From: Comamonas sp009360615
Lineage (GTDB): Bacteria > Pseudomonadota > Gammaproteobacteria > Burkholderiales > Burkholderiaceae_C
Length of the DNA: 64,000 bases
Strand: one strand, 5' to 3'
NCBI RefSeq assembly: GCF_035784015.1
Contig: NZ_JALKOW010000003.1
The position numbers were made by a program, and so were the translations under genes. Of the stretch, positions 1-9,072 are shown piece after piece (positions within the stretch are counted from its first letter, which is position 1; every line of letters starts with the position of its first letter). The notes under the pieces are model-generated. The model made no database searches and was not told the origin of the DNA. It was given only the letters and a program-made list of their open reading frames with translations.

Positions 1-2
1 TG

Positions 3-95
3 CCGGTCTCGCGCCGCCAGCTGGCGGCGGTCAGGTCCGAACTCAAGGATATCGGACTTGCGCCAACACGGATGCAACCACGGCCTGACTGCTGA
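3..95 (+). CDS. C-terminal fragment, possibly of a DUF1127 (YjiS-like) small protein
   Basis: An open frame enters from the left edge and stops at the TGA at 93-95, giving 30 residues with no start in the window. The stretch ELKDIGL resembles the conserved end of DUF1127 proteins, small arginine-rich proteins of poorly known function. The last part of the frame coincides with a repeated element also found at 16584-16661, so the reading frame could be fortuitous. The call rests on one short motif and is weak. Confidence 0.3.
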   Translation, partial: PVSRRQLAAVRSELKDIGLAPTRMQPRPDC

Positions 96-138
96 GGCAG
101 CCGTCCTGCCCGAACCCCTTCTTCGGCGTTCGCGAGAT
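54..138 (+). repeat. Copy of a short dispersed palindromic element (copy A)
   Basis: This stretch shares ggacttgcgc, atgcaa, acgg and gaggcagccgtc in the same order and spacing with 16584-16661. An inner stem ACGGC/GCCGT is visible in both. The outer arms are less well preserved here. It lies just before the terminator at 151-176. Confidence 0.45.
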
Positions 139-150
139 GTCTTATGAATG

Positions 151-176
151 AAAAACCGGCTGGAAGCCGGCTTTTT
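151..176. terminator. Bidirectional hairpin terminator downstream of the ZIP transporter
   Basis: aaaaaccggct, a 3-base loop and agccggcttttt form a near-perfect stem with A and T runs outside, so it can work on either strand. It ends the ZIP gene (minus strand) and possibly the partial gene at the left edge. Confidence 0.8.
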
Positions 177-194
177 CCCGTGCTGCACGCGCCG

Positions 195-1154
195 TCAATG
201 CCCGTGCCTGTGGGCCGCTTCAGGGCTGGCCGCGGGCGCGGGCGCGGGCGCAGGCACATGCCCGATGTCAGCTTCATGATCGTGGTGGTCGTGCTCGTGT
301 CCATGGTTGTGCGCCGCGCCGCTCATCACCGTCACGATGACAATGCCCAGCAGCAGCCAGAAGACCTGGGCAGCGGTTTCCTTGGCGCTCAGGCGCTTTT
401 GCAGCTGGGGGATCAGGTCGGCCAGCGCCACATAGATGAAGCTGCTCGATGCAACGACCAGGAAATACGGCAGCAGCTCGTGCAGCTGTCCGATCAGGAA
501 ATAGCCGGCCACTCCGCCCAGCGTGGTCACGGCCCCTGCCATGGACACCTTGATCAGCGCCACGCGACGGTTGCTGCTGGACTGGCGCAGCACCACGATA
601 TCGCCCATATGATGCGGCACTTCGTGCGCCAGCACCGACAGGGCGGCGATCAGGCCCAGACGGATATCGGCCACGAAAGCCGAAGCAATCAGCACGCCAT
701 CGCCAAAGCAGTGCACGCTGTCGCCCGTCAGAATGGCCCAGCCGCCCTTGCCATGGCTGTGACCATGCGCGTGCTCGCCGGGGCCATGCTGATGATCGTG
801 ATCATGCTGTTGATTGCGACCATGGTCGTGGTGCGCAGAGGCATGCCGGTGGTCGTCGCCATGGGAATGCTCATGGCCGTGGTGCCAGAGTTCGGCCTTG
901 GACAGCAGGAAGAAAAACACCAGCCCGATCAGCAACACCACAAACAGATCATGGGACTTGCCGTGGCTCTCGAACGCTTCGGGCAGCAAATGCATGAAGG
1001 CCGTGGCGAGCAAGGCTCCCGCGGCCAGGCTCAGCAAACGCTGGGGCATCAGCCCTGGTTTGCGTCCTCCCCCCAGACTCATCAACAACGCGGCCACCCA
1101 GACACTGCCGATACCGGCAGCCAGGGTGGCCAGAATAATTGCTACCAATGTCAT
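195..1154 (-). CDS. ZIP family divalent metal transporter
   Basis: 319-residue inner-membrane protein of the ZIP family, predicted to bring zinc or a related divalent metal into the cytoplasm. The family's two metal-binding helix motifs are present: HCFGDGVLIA at residues 148-157 and HEVPHHMGD at 177-185. Between the third and fourth membrane segments, residues 91-135 form a very histidine-rich loop, the usual variable metal-binding loop. A second His/Asp cluster and an Ala-Pro run close the C-terminus, which is longer than in ZupT. The length is normal for the family. The gene stands alone and ends in a hairpin terminator at 151-176. The metal cannot be read from sequence. No Zur box was identified. 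Confidence 0.9.
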   Translation of the reverse strand: MTLVAIILATLAAGIGSVWVAALLMSLGGGRKPGLMPQRLLSLAAGALLATAFMHLLPEAFESHGKSHDLFVVLLIGLVFFFLLSKAELWHHGHEHSHGDDHRHASAHHDHGRNQQHDHDHQHGPGEHAHGHSHGKGGWAILTGDSVHCFGDGVLIASAFVADIRLGLIAALSVLAHEVPHHMGDIVVLRQSSSNRRVALIKVSMAGAVTTLGGVAGYFLIGQLHELLPYFLVVASSSFIYVALADLIPQLQKRLSAKETAAQVFWLLLGIVIVTVMSGAAHNHGHEHDHHDHEADIGHVPAPAPAPAASPEAAHRHGH

Positions 1155-1344
1155 AGCTTTATATGGCTTAACCGCAGCCTTTTACAGGCGAATCCTGGGG
1201 ATTTTCGCAGAATGGGCCGCCCGACGCGGCCCGCTGGTGACTATCCCCATACCGTCAGCCCCGGATGCGCATGACGTGCAGGGCACTCCGGGCTTTCTTT
1301 CACCTTAGCAAAGCTGTCAAGCCCCCGGCCGTAAATTGCTGCAC

Positions 1345-2250
1345 TCAGGCCACGCCGTGCTGGTTGAACCAGGTCAGCATGCGCGTCCAGCCGTCCTGCG
1401 CAGCCTGCTCGCGGTAACTGGGACGATAGTCGGCATGAAAGGCGTGGGGGGCCTCCGGGAAGACCACGAACTCCGAAGCCCTGGCCGCCGCAGAGCCGGT
1501 CTTGAGAGCGGCCTTCATGGCTTCGACCGACTCCAGCGGAATGCCCGTATCCTTGCCGCCATACAGGCCCAGCACCGGTGCCTTGAGCTGCGCCGCCAGA
1601 TCCAGCGGATGGCTGGGCTGCAAGTCGTTCCTGTTGCCCTGCAGACGCCCATACCAGGCCACGCCGGCCTTGAGCGGGGCATGTGCGGCATATAGCCAGG
1701 TGATGCGTCCGCCCCAGCAAAAGCCGGTGATGGCCAGCTTTCTGACGTCGCCGCCCTGGCCGCCCGCCCATTGCACGGAGGCGTCCAGGTCGGCCATGAC
1801 CTGGGCATCGGGCACCTTGGCGATCACTTCGCTCATGAGCCTGGCCATCTCCGCATAGGCCATGGGATCTCCCTGGCGCACGAACAGATCGGGGGCGATC
1901 GCCAGATAGCCGGCACGTGCCAGACGGCGGCAGGTGTCGGCAATGTAATCGTGCACGCCGAAGATTTCGGAGATCACCAGCACCACCGGCAGATTCCGCT
2001 TGCCCGCAGGCATGGCCCGGTAGGCCGGCAGCTTGAAGCCTTGGACATCGATGCGGACCTCTCCTGCCGTCAGACCGTCGACCGGGGTGCTGATGGCCGT
2101 CTGTGCCATGACCGGGCCGGCAGCGCAGGCGTAGCCCACGCCCAGACCCGCCCCCAGGGCAGTGCGCAAGGCCGCGCGGCGGCTGGGCTGAGCCTCGGCG
2201 CTGCTGCCGAGCAAACCCTGCATATCCTGAGCGATGTCTTCATACTTCAT
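1345..2250 (-). CDS. Exported dienelactone hydrolase family protein
   Basis: 301-residue alpha/beta hydrolase of the dienelactone hydrolase family. The Cys-His-Asp triad is C178 in GFCWGG, D234 in GGKDTGIP and H269 in EAPHAF, with the usual Glu at 95. Residues 22-50 look like a Tat signal: SRR at 23-25, a hydrophobic Ala/Gly stretch and an AQ end, so the enzyme is probably exported folded. The ATG at 2250 was chosen because AGGAGG lies 4-10 bases before it and the longer frame adds only low-complexity residues. The substrate is unknown. Chlorocatechol-pathway genes are absent nearby, so a general carboxylesterase role is more likely than aromatic ring degradation. Confidence 0.85.
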   Translation of the reverse strand: MKYEDIAQDMQGLLGSSAEAQPSRRAALRTALGAGLGVGYACAAGPVMAQTAISTPVDGLTAGEVRIDVQGFKLPAYRAMPAGKRNLPVVLVISEIFGVHDYIADTCRRLARAGYLAIAPDLFVRQGDPMAYAEMARLMSEVIAKVPDAQVMADLDASVQWAGGQGGDVRKLAITGFCWGGRITWLYAAHAPLKAGVAWYGRLQGNRNDLQPSHPLDLAAQLKAPVLGLYGGKDTGIPLESVEAMKAALKTGSAAARASEFVVFPEAPHAFHADYRPSYREQAAQDGWTRMLTWFNQHGVA

Positions 2251-2382
2251 GGATCCTCCTTGGGTTGATGGAATTTCAGAACGTGTCGACGATCTCCAGC
2301 CAGCGCGGCCCGCGCCGCAAGCGGGGCTGGCCATGCAGTCTAAGGCCAGTGCCTTGCAGGGACCCCGAACGGGTTGGCGTTC

Positions 2383-2694
2383 TCAGGCCAGCCAGCGCAG
2401 CAGTGCCGCCGCAGCGGCACCCAGAATCACCACCAGCAGGAACGGGGCCCGCAGCCACAGGGCCAGCGCCGCCACCAGCAAGGCACCCAGTCGCGCGTCC
2501 AGACTGATGTGTGTGCCGCTGGCCAGGGTATTCATCACCGTCAGCGAAGCCAGCAGCGCCACCGTCAGACAGGCCGCAATCTGGGCCATGCGCGGACTGC
2601 GCATCCAGCGCTCGGGCAGGCTGTAGCCCAGCAGCTTGGTCACAAAGGACAGCGCGCAGGCCAGCAAGATCCATTGCCACAGAGACAGCGTCAT
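2383..2694 (-). CDS. azlD: AzlD family branched-chain amino acid export subunit
   Basis: 103-residue membrane protein with about four hydrophobic segments, matching the size and pattern of AzlD, the small partner of AzlC. The ATG overlaps the TGA of the upstream azlC by four bases (ATGA), so translation is coupled and the start is well fixed. AzlCD pairs export branched-chain amino acids or related compounds; in E. coli the equivalents are YgaZ and YgaH. It is the last gene of a two-gene minus-strand operon. Confidence 0.85.
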   Translation of the reverse strand: MTLSLWQWILLACALSFVTKLLGYSLPERWMRSPRMAQIAACLTVALLASLTVMNTLASGTHISLDARLGALLVAALALWLRAPFLLVVILGAAAAALLRWLA

Positions 2695-3353
2695 TGCCCG
2701 GCCTCCGAAGGCCGCACCCAGCCCCAGAAGGCCCCCAGGGCCGCAGCCAGCAGGATCGGCACGCCTGCGGGAACCCAGGGTATGGCCACCGCCGTGACCA
2801 GTCCGCAGCCCAGCGCCAGCGCCACCGGCTCGCGTGCATTCAGGCGCGGCCAGAGCAGGCCGAGAAAGGCCGCCACCGCGGCCCCGTCGAGACCGAAGCG
2901 ACGTGTATCGCCCAATGCGTTGCCCATCAGCGCGCCGAGCAAGGTGAACAGATTCCAGAGCAGAAACACCCCTGCCCCGGCGACCCAGAAGCCGCGCCGC
3001 TGCTCCGCCAGCTCTTGCTGACCCGATGCCGTGGCTGCCGATTCGTCGATCGTCCAATGCGCGGCCAGCCAGCGCTGCACGCCCTGGACGCCCAGCAGAC
3101 GGCTCATCTGCATGCCGTAGATGGCATTGCGCACCCCCAGCAGCGAGGCTGCACTCACGGCCGCCATGCCGCTGCCGCCGCCCGCCACCACGCCGATGAA
3201 GGCGAACTGCGAACCGCCCGTGAACATCAGCGCGCTCAGCGCCATGGTCTGCCAGAGGTTGAGGCCCGCCGCCACGGACAGCGCGCCGAAGGAGATGCCG
3301 TACAGCCCCGTCGCCACCGAAATCGACAGCCCCATGCGCACGGCGGGCGTCAT
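2691..3353 (-). CDS. azlC: AzlC family branched-chain amino acid export permease
   Basis: 220-residue integral membrane protein of the AzlC/YgaZ family. The N-terminal GISFGALSVAAG helix, the FTGGSQFAFIGV segment and the LLGVRNAIYGM stretch are typical family landmarks. The ATG at 3353 is preferred over a TTG 18 bases upstream because AAAGG sits 7 bases before it. It is the first gene of azlCD. The Lrp-type regulator often beside azlCD is not present in the window. Confidence 0.87.
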   Translation of the reverse strand: MTPAVRMGLSISVATGLYGISFGALSVAAGLNLWQTMALSALMFTGGSQFAFIGVVAGGGSGMAAVSAASLLGVRNAIYGMQMSRLLGVQGVQRWLAAHWTIDESAATASGQQELAEQRRGFWVAGAGVFLLWNLFTLLGALMGNALGDTRRFGLDGAAVAAFLGLLWPRLNAREPVALALGCGLVTAVAIPWVPAGVPILLAAALGAFWGWVRPSEAGQ

Positions 3354-3403
3354 TGCAAAGCCTTTGGACAAGATATTTCCCGCAACAACCTAGAACAATT
3401 CAG

Positions 3404-3481
3404 GAGCTTATAGCGCTTGTAAACAAAGCACTTCAGGTCGAAAACAACCTGAAGTGCTTTTTCATAAAGCGCAAGCAGCTC
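3404..3481. repeat. ~78-bp nested palindromic element (copy 1) containing the polA terminator
   Basis: Outer arms GAGCT...TAGCGCTT (3404-3418) and AAGCGCAAGCAGCTC (3467-3481) are imperfect inverted copies. They enclose a perfect 14-bp inner stem at 3425-3438/3447-3460. Elements of the same size and arm sequence occur at 13710-13785 and 23118-23195. Confidence 0.6.
3425..3462. terminator. Strong hairpin terminator between azlC and polA
   Basis: aaagcacttcaggt pairs perfectly with acctgaagtgcttt around an 8-base loop, followed by a T run at 3458-3462. It lies just past the polA stop on the minus strand, so it probably ends polA transcripts before azlCD. Confidence 0.75.
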
Positions 3482-3536
3482 ACTTTTTTAAGGAGCCACC
3501 CCGGCAAGACCTGGGCGCCCCCGGGACGAAAGCGTA

Positions 3537-6350
3537 TCAATGCGCCTTTTCCCAGCTGCTGCCGAAGCCGATCTCGGCCAGCAGCGGCACGGACAGATCG
3601 GCCACCCCGGCCATGATGGCGGGGATTTCGGCCTGCACCCAGTCCCTGGCGGCTTCAGGCAGCTCGAACACCAGTTCGTCATGCACCTGCATGATGACCA
3701 GCACCTCGGGCTTTTCGGCATCCAGCCTGGCCTGCACGGCCACCATGGCCTTCTTGATCAGGTCTGCCGCCGTGCCCTGCATGGGGGCATTGATGGCGGC
3801 GCGCTCGGCCGCTTTCTTGCGCGGGCCGTTGCCGCCATTGATTTCGGGCAGCACCAGGCGGCGACCGAACACGGTCTCCACATAGCCCTGGGCATGGGCC
3901 AGCTCCACGGTCTGGTCCATGTAGCGCTTCACGCCAGGGTAGCGCTGGAAGTATTTGTCGATGTAGGCCGCCGCCGCCTTGGTCTCGATGCCCAGGTTCT
4001 TGGCCAGGCCGAAGCTGCTCATGCCGTAGATCAGGCCGAAGTTGATGACCTTGGCGTAGCGGCGCTGTTCGCTGCTGACCTCGTCCACGCCCACGCCGAA
4101 CACCTCGGCCGCCGTCGCACGGTGCACGTCCAGGCCATTCCTGAAGGCGCTCAGCAGCGCCTCGTCGCCCGACAGATGGGCCATGATGCGCAGCTCGATC
4201 TGCGAATAGTCGGCGCTGGCGATCAGCTTGCCCTCGGGGGCCACAAAGGCTTCGCGCACGCGTCGGCCTTCGGGCGTGCGCACGGGGATGTTCTGCAGAT
4301 TGGGGTCGTTGCTGGACAGGCGCCCCGTCACCGCCACAGCCTGGGCGTAGTGGGTGTGCACGCGGCCGTCGCCGGGCAGGGCCATCTGCGCCAGCTTGTC
4401 GGTGTAGGTGCCCTTGAGCTTGGACAGGCTGCGATGCTCGAGCAGCTTGGCGGGCAGCGGATAGTCCTCGGCCAGCTTTTCCAGCACTTCCTCGTCCGTG
4501 CTGCGCGCGCCGGTGGCGGTCTTCTTCACCACGGGCATGCCCAGCTTGTCGAAGAAGATCTCTCCCAGCTGCTTGGGCGAGGACAGATTGAAGGGCTGGC
4601 CCGCAATCTCGTAAGCCTCTTCCTCGAGCTTCAGGATGCGCGCGCCCAGATCGTTGCTCTGCCGCGCCAGCTCGCCCGCGTCGATGCTCACGCCATTGCG
4701 CTCGATGCGGAACAGCGCTTCGCTGGTCTGCATTTCCAGCTCGTAGATATGCAGCAGACCGGCATGGGCCTGGATGCGCGGCCACAGGGTCCTGTGAACG
4801 TCCAGCGTCTGGTCGGAGTCCTCGCAGCTGTAGGCTGCAGCCTTGTCCACGGGTACCTGGGCAAACGGAATCTGGCTCTTGCCCTTGCCGCACAGGTCTT
4901 CGTAGCTGATGCCGCTGCGGTTCACATGGCGCAGCGCCAGACTGGTCAGATTGTGCGGACGGTCGGCTTCGAGCACATAGGACTGCAGCATGGTGTCGTG
5001 TGCATAGCCGCGCACGGTGATGCCGTGGTTGGCGAACACATGCTGGTCATATTTGACATGCTGGCCCAGCTTCTTTTTGGACGCATCCTCCAGCCAGGGC
5101 TTGAGCCTGGCCAGCACCTGCGCCATATCGAGCTGCTCGGGCACATCCATGCCCTCGTGGCGCAACGGGATATAGGCGGCCTCGCCCACGGCCACGCTGA
5201 AGGAGATACCGACGATGCGCGCCACCATCTCGTCCAGCGAATCGGTCTCGGTATCCAGCGCGGTCAGCTCGGCGGCGTCGATCTTGGCCAGCCATTCATC
5301 GAGCTGCGCCTCGTCGAGAATCGTGGTGTAGAGCACATCGCGCTGCTGGGCCGCCACGGCCACCTCGGTCGCGGCCGCGTCATCGGCATCGAACAAACCG
5401 CCCTGGGCACTGTCTGCCCTGGCAGCCTTGCCGGGCCTGGCCGCCTTGGCGTCGGCCGCTGCGGCGCCCAGGGTGCGCACCAGGCCCTTGAAGCCATACT
5501 TCTCATAGAACGGCACGAGTGCGGCGGTATCCGGCTCGGCCAGCGTGATGGCGTCGAGCTGCGGCAGGCCGCTGATGTAGGCGGACAGATCGCAATCGGT
5601 CTTCATGGTCACCAGCTGGCGACTCAGCGCCAACTGGCCGCTGGCAATCGCATCACGCAGATTCTGGCCCGCGACGCCCTTGATGCCTGCCGCATTGGCA
5701 ATCAGATTGTCCAGGGAGCCGAACTCCTCCAGCCACTTGGCAGCGGTCTTGGGCCCGACCTTGGTCACGCCGGGCACGTTGTCCACCGTGTCGCCCACCA
5801 GGGCCTGATAGTCGATCATCAGGGCTGGCGGCACGCCGAACTCGGCCGTCACCCCGGCCACATCGCGCTTCTTGCCGTTCATGGTGTCGATGATGGTCAC
5901 ATGCTCGCCCACCAGCTGGCTCAAGTCCTTGTCGCCGCTGGAGACGATGACCTGTATGCCCTGCCCCGCCGCGATCTGCGCCAGCGTCGCGATCACGTCG
6001 TCGGCTTCCACACCGGGCACGGCCACCACCTTCCAGCCCAGCATGGCCACCACCTCGTGGATGGGCTCGATCTGGCTGCGCAGATCGTCGGGCATGGGCG
6101 AGCGCGTGGCCTTGTACTCGGTGTACATCTCGTCGCGGAAGGTCGGCCCCGAGGCGTCGAACACGCAGACGGCGTAATCGGCCTGCACGTCCTTCCTCAG
6201 CGCCTGCATCATGTTCACCATGCCTCGAATGGCCCCCGTGGCCGGACTGGCCGGGTCGCCGGGAATCGCCCTCAGGTCGGGCATGGCGTGGTAGGCGCGG
6301 TAGAGGTAGCTGGAGCCGTCCACCAGCACCAGGGTCTTGGAATTGCTCAT
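3537..6350 (-). CDS. polA: DNA polymerase I
   Basis: 937 residues, the full length of bacterial DNA polymerase I, which removes RNA primers and fills gaps in replication and repair. Three domains are visible: a 5'-3' flap exonuclease (residues 1 to about 290, starting with LVLVDGSS), a 3'-5' exonuclease (about 340-540) and the polymerase (about 560-937). The proofreading motif is intact (D366-T-E368), as are polymerase motif A (ADYSQIELR), the O-helix region (INFGLIYGMSSFG) and motif C (QVHDELVFE, His890-Asp891). An Ala- and Asp-rich linker (about 295-335) joins the first two domains. The ATG at 6350 was chosen because MSNSKTLVLVDGSS matches the family start. It is divergent from the DUF2782 gene. 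Confidence 0.97.
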   Translation of the reverse strand: MSNSKTLVLVDGSSYLYRAYHAMPDLRAIPGDPASPATGAIRGMVNMMQALRKDVQADYAVCVFDASGPTFRDEMYTEYKATRSPMPDDLRSQIEPIHEVVAMLGWKVVAVPGVEADDVIATLAQIAAGQGIQVIVSSGDKDLSQLVGEHVTIIDTMNGKKRDVAGVTAEFGVPPALMIDYQALVGDTVDNVPGVTKVGPKTAAKWLEEFGSLDNLIANAAGIKGVAGQNLRDAIASGQLALSRQLVTMKTDCDLSAYISGLPQLDAITLAEPDTAALVPFYEKYGFKGLVRTLGAAAADAKAARPGKAARADSAQGGLFDADDAAATEVAVAAQQRDVLYTTILDEAQLDEWLAKIDAAELTALDTETDSLDEMVARIVGISFSVAVGEAAYIPLRHEGMDVPEQLDMAQVLARLKPWLEDASKKKLGQHVKYDQHVFANHGITVRGYAHDTMLQSYVLEADRPHNLTSLALRHVNRSGISYEDLCGKGKSQIPFAQVPVDKAAAYSCEDSDQTLDVHRTLWPRIQAHAGLLHIYELEMQTSEALFRIERNGVSIDAGELARQSNDLGARILKLEEEAYEIAGQPFNLSSPKQLGEIFFDKLGMPVVKKTATGARSTDEEVLEKLAEDYPLPAKLLEHRSLSKLKGTYTDKLAQMALPGDGRVHTHYAQAVAVTGRLSSNDPNLQNIPVRTPEGRRVREAFVAPEGKLIASADYSQIELRIMAHLSGDEALLSAFRNGLDVHRATAAEVFGVGVDEVSSEQRRYAKVINFGLIYGMSSFGLAKNLGIETKAAAAYIDKYFQRYPGVKRYMDQTVELAHAQGYVETVFGRRLVLPEINGGNGPRKKAAERAAINAPMQGTAADLIKKAMVAVQARLDAEKPEVLVIMQVHDELVFELPEAARDWVQAEIPAIMAGVADLSVPLLAEIGFGSSWEKAH

Positions 6351-6448
6351 ACCCCGGATTGTGCACGCGAGCCCGGCTCCCCCGGCCCTCAGGGCGATGG
6401 TGGATAGCGCCTGGTGGGACAATTCGAAGTCGCCCTACAATCCACACC

Positions 6449-6811
6449 ATGCGCGCTGCACCACTTTTCATCCTCCTGAGCCTGGCCGCCGGATCCGTTC
6501 TGGCCCAGTCCCCCTCTCCTGCGCCGGCCGATGCCGCAGTCGCTCCGGCCCCCCAGGGCCGGCAGGACAATACGGCGGCAACCGGCAAGCACAACCAGCG
6601 GATCGAACATATCCGCGTGGAAGACGCAGGCAGCCGTGTCGATGAAACCCGCGTGGGCGGCCAGACCCAGAGCATCACCGTGCAACCCAAGGTCGGCTCC
6701 ATGCCCGAGTACGAGGTGCAGTCCAACGACGGCGCCCGCGCAGCGCGCAACCGCGACCACAACAGCGGCGACACCACGGGCACCCGCGTCTGGAATTTCA
6801 TCAAGTTCTGA
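6449..6811 (+). CDS. DUF2782 family exported small protein
   Basis: 120-residue protein with an N-terminal signal peptide (hydrophobic residues 6-19 ending AQ) and a Pro/Ala-rich linker, then a conserved domain holding RIEHIRVEDAGSRVDETR and a GTRVWNFIKF end. This matches DUF2782, a betaproteobacterial family of unknown function usually found next to polA, as here. It is probably periplasmic. The start at 6449 gives the signal peptide. A TACAAT box at 6436-6441 lies so close that the transcript may have almost no leader. Confidence 0.75.
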   Translation: MRAAPLFILLSLAAGSVLAQSPSPAPADAAVAPAPQGRQDNTAATGKHNQRIEHIRVEDAGSRVDETRVGGQTQSITVQPKVGSMPEYEVQSNDGARAARNRDHNSGDTTGTRVWNFIKF

Positions 6812-6839
6812 CGCGCGGCGCGCTGCCACCCCATTCATG

Positions 6840-6869
6840 ACAGGGCAGTGCTTCAAAGCACTGCCCTGT
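6840..6869. terminator. Hairpin between the DUF2782 gene and thrB
   Basis: acagggcagtgctt and aagcactgccctgt pair over 14 bases with a minimal loop. Only a short T run follows, so it may be a weak terminator or a processing hairpin. Confidence 0.5.
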
Positions 6870-6929
6870 TGCGCATAGACACCTTCTCCCTGCTCGTTCG
6901 GTCGGTCGCCCCAGACCGGCGCATTCACC

Positions 6930-7886
6930 ATGGCCGTTTTCACCGAAGTTACCGATAAAGATGCACGCGATCTGCTGCGCCGCATGTCCCTGGGCTCGTT
7001 CAAGGAATTGCGCGGCATTCAAGGCGGCATTGAAAACACCAACTACTTCCTGACAACCGACCAGGGTGAGTGGGTGCTGACACTGTTCGAGCGCCTGAGC
7101 GCCGAGCAACTGCCGTTCTATCTGTACCTGATGAAGCATCTGGCACGGGCCGGCATTCCCGTGCCGGACCCGCAAAGCGAGACCCGCAGCGGCGACATCC
7201 TGCTCAAGGTCTGCGGCAAGCCCGCTTCCATCGTCAACCGCCTGGCCGGCAAGAGCCAGCTGGCCCCGGCGGCCGTGCACTGCGCGGCCGTGGGCGACAT
7301 GCTGGCGCGCATGCATCTGGCCGGCCAGGATTACGACCGCCAGCAGCCCAATCTGCGCGGCCTGCCCTGGTGGAACGAAACCGTTCCCGTGGTACTGCCG
7401 CATCTGCGCGAGGAGGCCGCCGCCATGCTGCGTGCCGAGCTGGCCTACCAGAACCATGTCGCGGCCTCGGCCAGCTATGCGGCCCTGCCGCGCGGCCCCG
7501 TGCATGCCGACCTGTTCCGCGACAACGTGATGTTCGACGGTGACCGGCTCACCGGTTTCTTCGACTTCTATTTCGCGGGCGTGGACACATGGCTCTTCGA
7601 TCTGGCGGTCTGCCTCAATGATTGGTGTATCGATCACGCAACAGGTGCCCATGACGCCGGGCGCGCCAAGGCCATGCTCGCGGCCTACCAGGGCGTGCGC
7701 CCGCTGGCCGCTGCCGAGCGCGAGCTGCTCAACGCCCAGTTGCGGGCCGGCGCCCTGCGTTTCTGGATCTCCCGCCTCTGGGACTTCCATCTGCCGCGCG
7801 AAGCCGCCCTGCTGCAGCCCCACGACCCCACCCACTTCGAGCGCGTGCTGAGCCAGCGCATCGCCCATCCCCTGACGCTGGATTGA
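6930..7886 (+). CDS. thrB: Homoserine kinase, APH-type (ThrB type II)
   Basis: 318-residue cytoplasmic kinase that phosphorylates homoserine for threonine synthesis. It belongs to the aminoglycoside-phosphotransferase fold group rather than the GHMP kinases, as is usual for homoserine kinase in Pseudomonas and Burkholderiales. Landmarks are IQGGIENTNYF near the N-terminus (ATP loop), the Brenner motif HADLFRDNV at 192-200 with the catalytic Asp, and the metal-binding FFDFYFAG. The position between the DUF2782 gene and a BPSS1780-like membrane gene fits this family. thrC and hom are not in the window. Confidence 0.92.
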   Translation: MAVFTEVTDKDARDLLRRMSLGSFKELRGIQGGIENTNYFLTTDQGEWVLTLFERLSAEQLPFYLYLMKHLARAGIPVPDPQSETRSGDILLKVCGKPASIVNRLAGKSQLAPAAVHCAAVGDMLARMHLAGQDYDRQQPNLRGLPWWNETVPVVLPHLREEAAAMLRAELAYQNHVAASASYAALPRGPVHADLFRDNVMFDGDRLTGFFDFYFAGVDTWLFDLAVCLNDWCIDHATGAHDAGRAKAMLAAYQGVRPLAAAERELLNAQLRAGALRFWISRLWDFHLPREAALLQPHDPTHFERVLSQRIAHPLTLD

Positions 7887-8007
7887 GCCCCGGCCGGGTG
7901 CCAAGAAGCCCGGTGCTCCGGGGCTTTTGATGGCCCCGACCAGCCGTCTCGGGTACAGTGCAGGAGCGACTTTTGCACGCTCTCGCAAAAGTATTTCAGC
8001 CTCTTCC

Positions 8008-8826
8008 ATGAAACTTCAAATCGTTCCACCCGGCACCGGTCTGCAATGGGTGCTGCAGGGCCTGCGCACCTTCAGAAGCCAGCCCCTGGCCCTGGCAGCC
8101 CTCTTCTTCCTGGGCATGGCCAGCATGTCGCTGATCTCGGCCCTGCCGCTGATCGGCCCCGTCATCGCGCTGGCACTGCTGCCCTGCATCTCGCTGAGCA
8201 TGATGGTCGCGGCCTCCGAAGCCGCCCACGGTCGCAAGCCCACACCAGCGCTGCTGCTGGTGTCTTTTCGCTCCGGTAGCCAGCACCTGCACTCCATGCT
8301 GATCCTGGGCGGCCTCTATGCCGCCGGCTTTCTGCTCATCATCGGCGCCTCCAGCCTGGTCGACGGCGGCACGTTTGCCAGCGTCTACCTGGGCCAGACT
8401 CCCATGTCCCGCGAACTCGCCGAGGAGCCCGAGTTCCAATCCGCCATGTGGCTGAGCATGTTTCTCTACCTGCCGCTGTCGCTGGCCTTCTGGCATGCGC
8501 CGGCGCTCATCCACTGGCATGGCATCAGCCCCGTCAAGTCGCTGTTCTTCAGCTTTGTCGGCTGCATCCGCAACCTCGGTGCCTATGTGGTGTTCGGTGT
8601 CTGCTGGATCGGCGTGTTCATCGTCTCCGGCATGGCCCTGGCCATCGTCACCGGCATTCTGGCCATGCTCGTCGGCAGCATTGCCGGGGGACTGATGGTG
8701 GCAACGGCCCTGATGCTGGCGGCCATCTTTTTCACCTCCATCGTGTTCACCTTCCGTGACAGCTTCAGCCCGCCCGACACCGAGCAGACGCTGATCGACA
8801 ACGCTCCGCCCGCACCGGATCTGTAA
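8008..8826 (+). CDS. BPSS1780-like multi-pass membrane protein
   Basis: 272-residue inner-membrane protein with about six hydrophobic segments (around residues 22-62, 94-115, 148-165, 180-215 and 220-255). It resembles the BPSS1780 group of Burkholderiales membrane proteins, whose function is unknown. The ATG at 8008 was chosen because the longer frame adds only a basic tail before the conserved MKLQIVPPGTGLQWV start. It follows thrB by 121 bases and ends at a strong terminator, so the two may be co-transcribed. No catalytic motif is visible. Confidence 0.75.
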   Translation: MKLQIVPPGTGLQWVLQGLRTFRSQPLALAALFFLGMASMSLISALPLIGPVIALALLPCISLSMMVAASEAAHGRKPTPALLLVSFRSGSQHLHSMLILGGLYAAGFLLIIGASSLVDGGTFASVYLGQTPMSRELAEEPEFQSAMWLSMFLYLPLSLAFWHAPALIHWHGISPVKSLFFSFVGCIRNLGAYVVFGVCWIGVFIVSGMALAIVTGILAMLVGSIAGGLMVATALMLAAIFFTSIVFTFRDSFSPPDTEQTLIDNAPPAPDL

Positions 8827-8846
8827 GCGCCAGCGGCAGACCATGC

Positions 8847-8876
8847 AAGCCCCGCCCACCAGGCCGGGGCTTTTTT
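8847..8876 (+). terminator. Rho-independent terminator after the BPSS1780-like gene
   Basis: aagccccg pairs with cggggctt around a 10-base loop, followed by six T residues. Confidence 0.85.
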
Positions 8877-8930
8877 GCGCCCGGAAAAGGTCTGCGCCCG
8901 CCTCCCAGGGCAATCACGTCCTTCATGCCG

Positions 8931-8959
8931 GTGTCATCAAGCAGCCACGCCGCTGTCAT
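8931..8959 (+). promoter_or_regulatory. Possible PhoB-binding half-sites upstream of phoX
   Basis: gtgtcat (8931-8937) and ctgtcat (8953-8959) match the CTGTCAT half-site of Pho boxes. They are 22 bases apart, twice the normal 11-base period, with a poor match (cagccac) between. They lie 114 bases upstream of the phosphatase start. This is inference from sequence resemblance only. Confidence 0.3.
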
Positions 8960-9072
8960 ATTCGTTTCCTAGGATTCGCAGGACTGAACAGGGCATGCAT
9001 CTCATGTCCTGGCATTCATCCCATTCAGCGCGGTCCCCGGTCTGCGCTTCACCCCCACACTGCGAAACTCTC

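Noticed and set aside
3540..6407. 955-residue open frame on the plus strand
   Set aside because: It is exactly antisense to polA, whose motifs are all present. High GC content keeps the opposite frame open. Its His/Gly/Leu-rich protein shows no domain.
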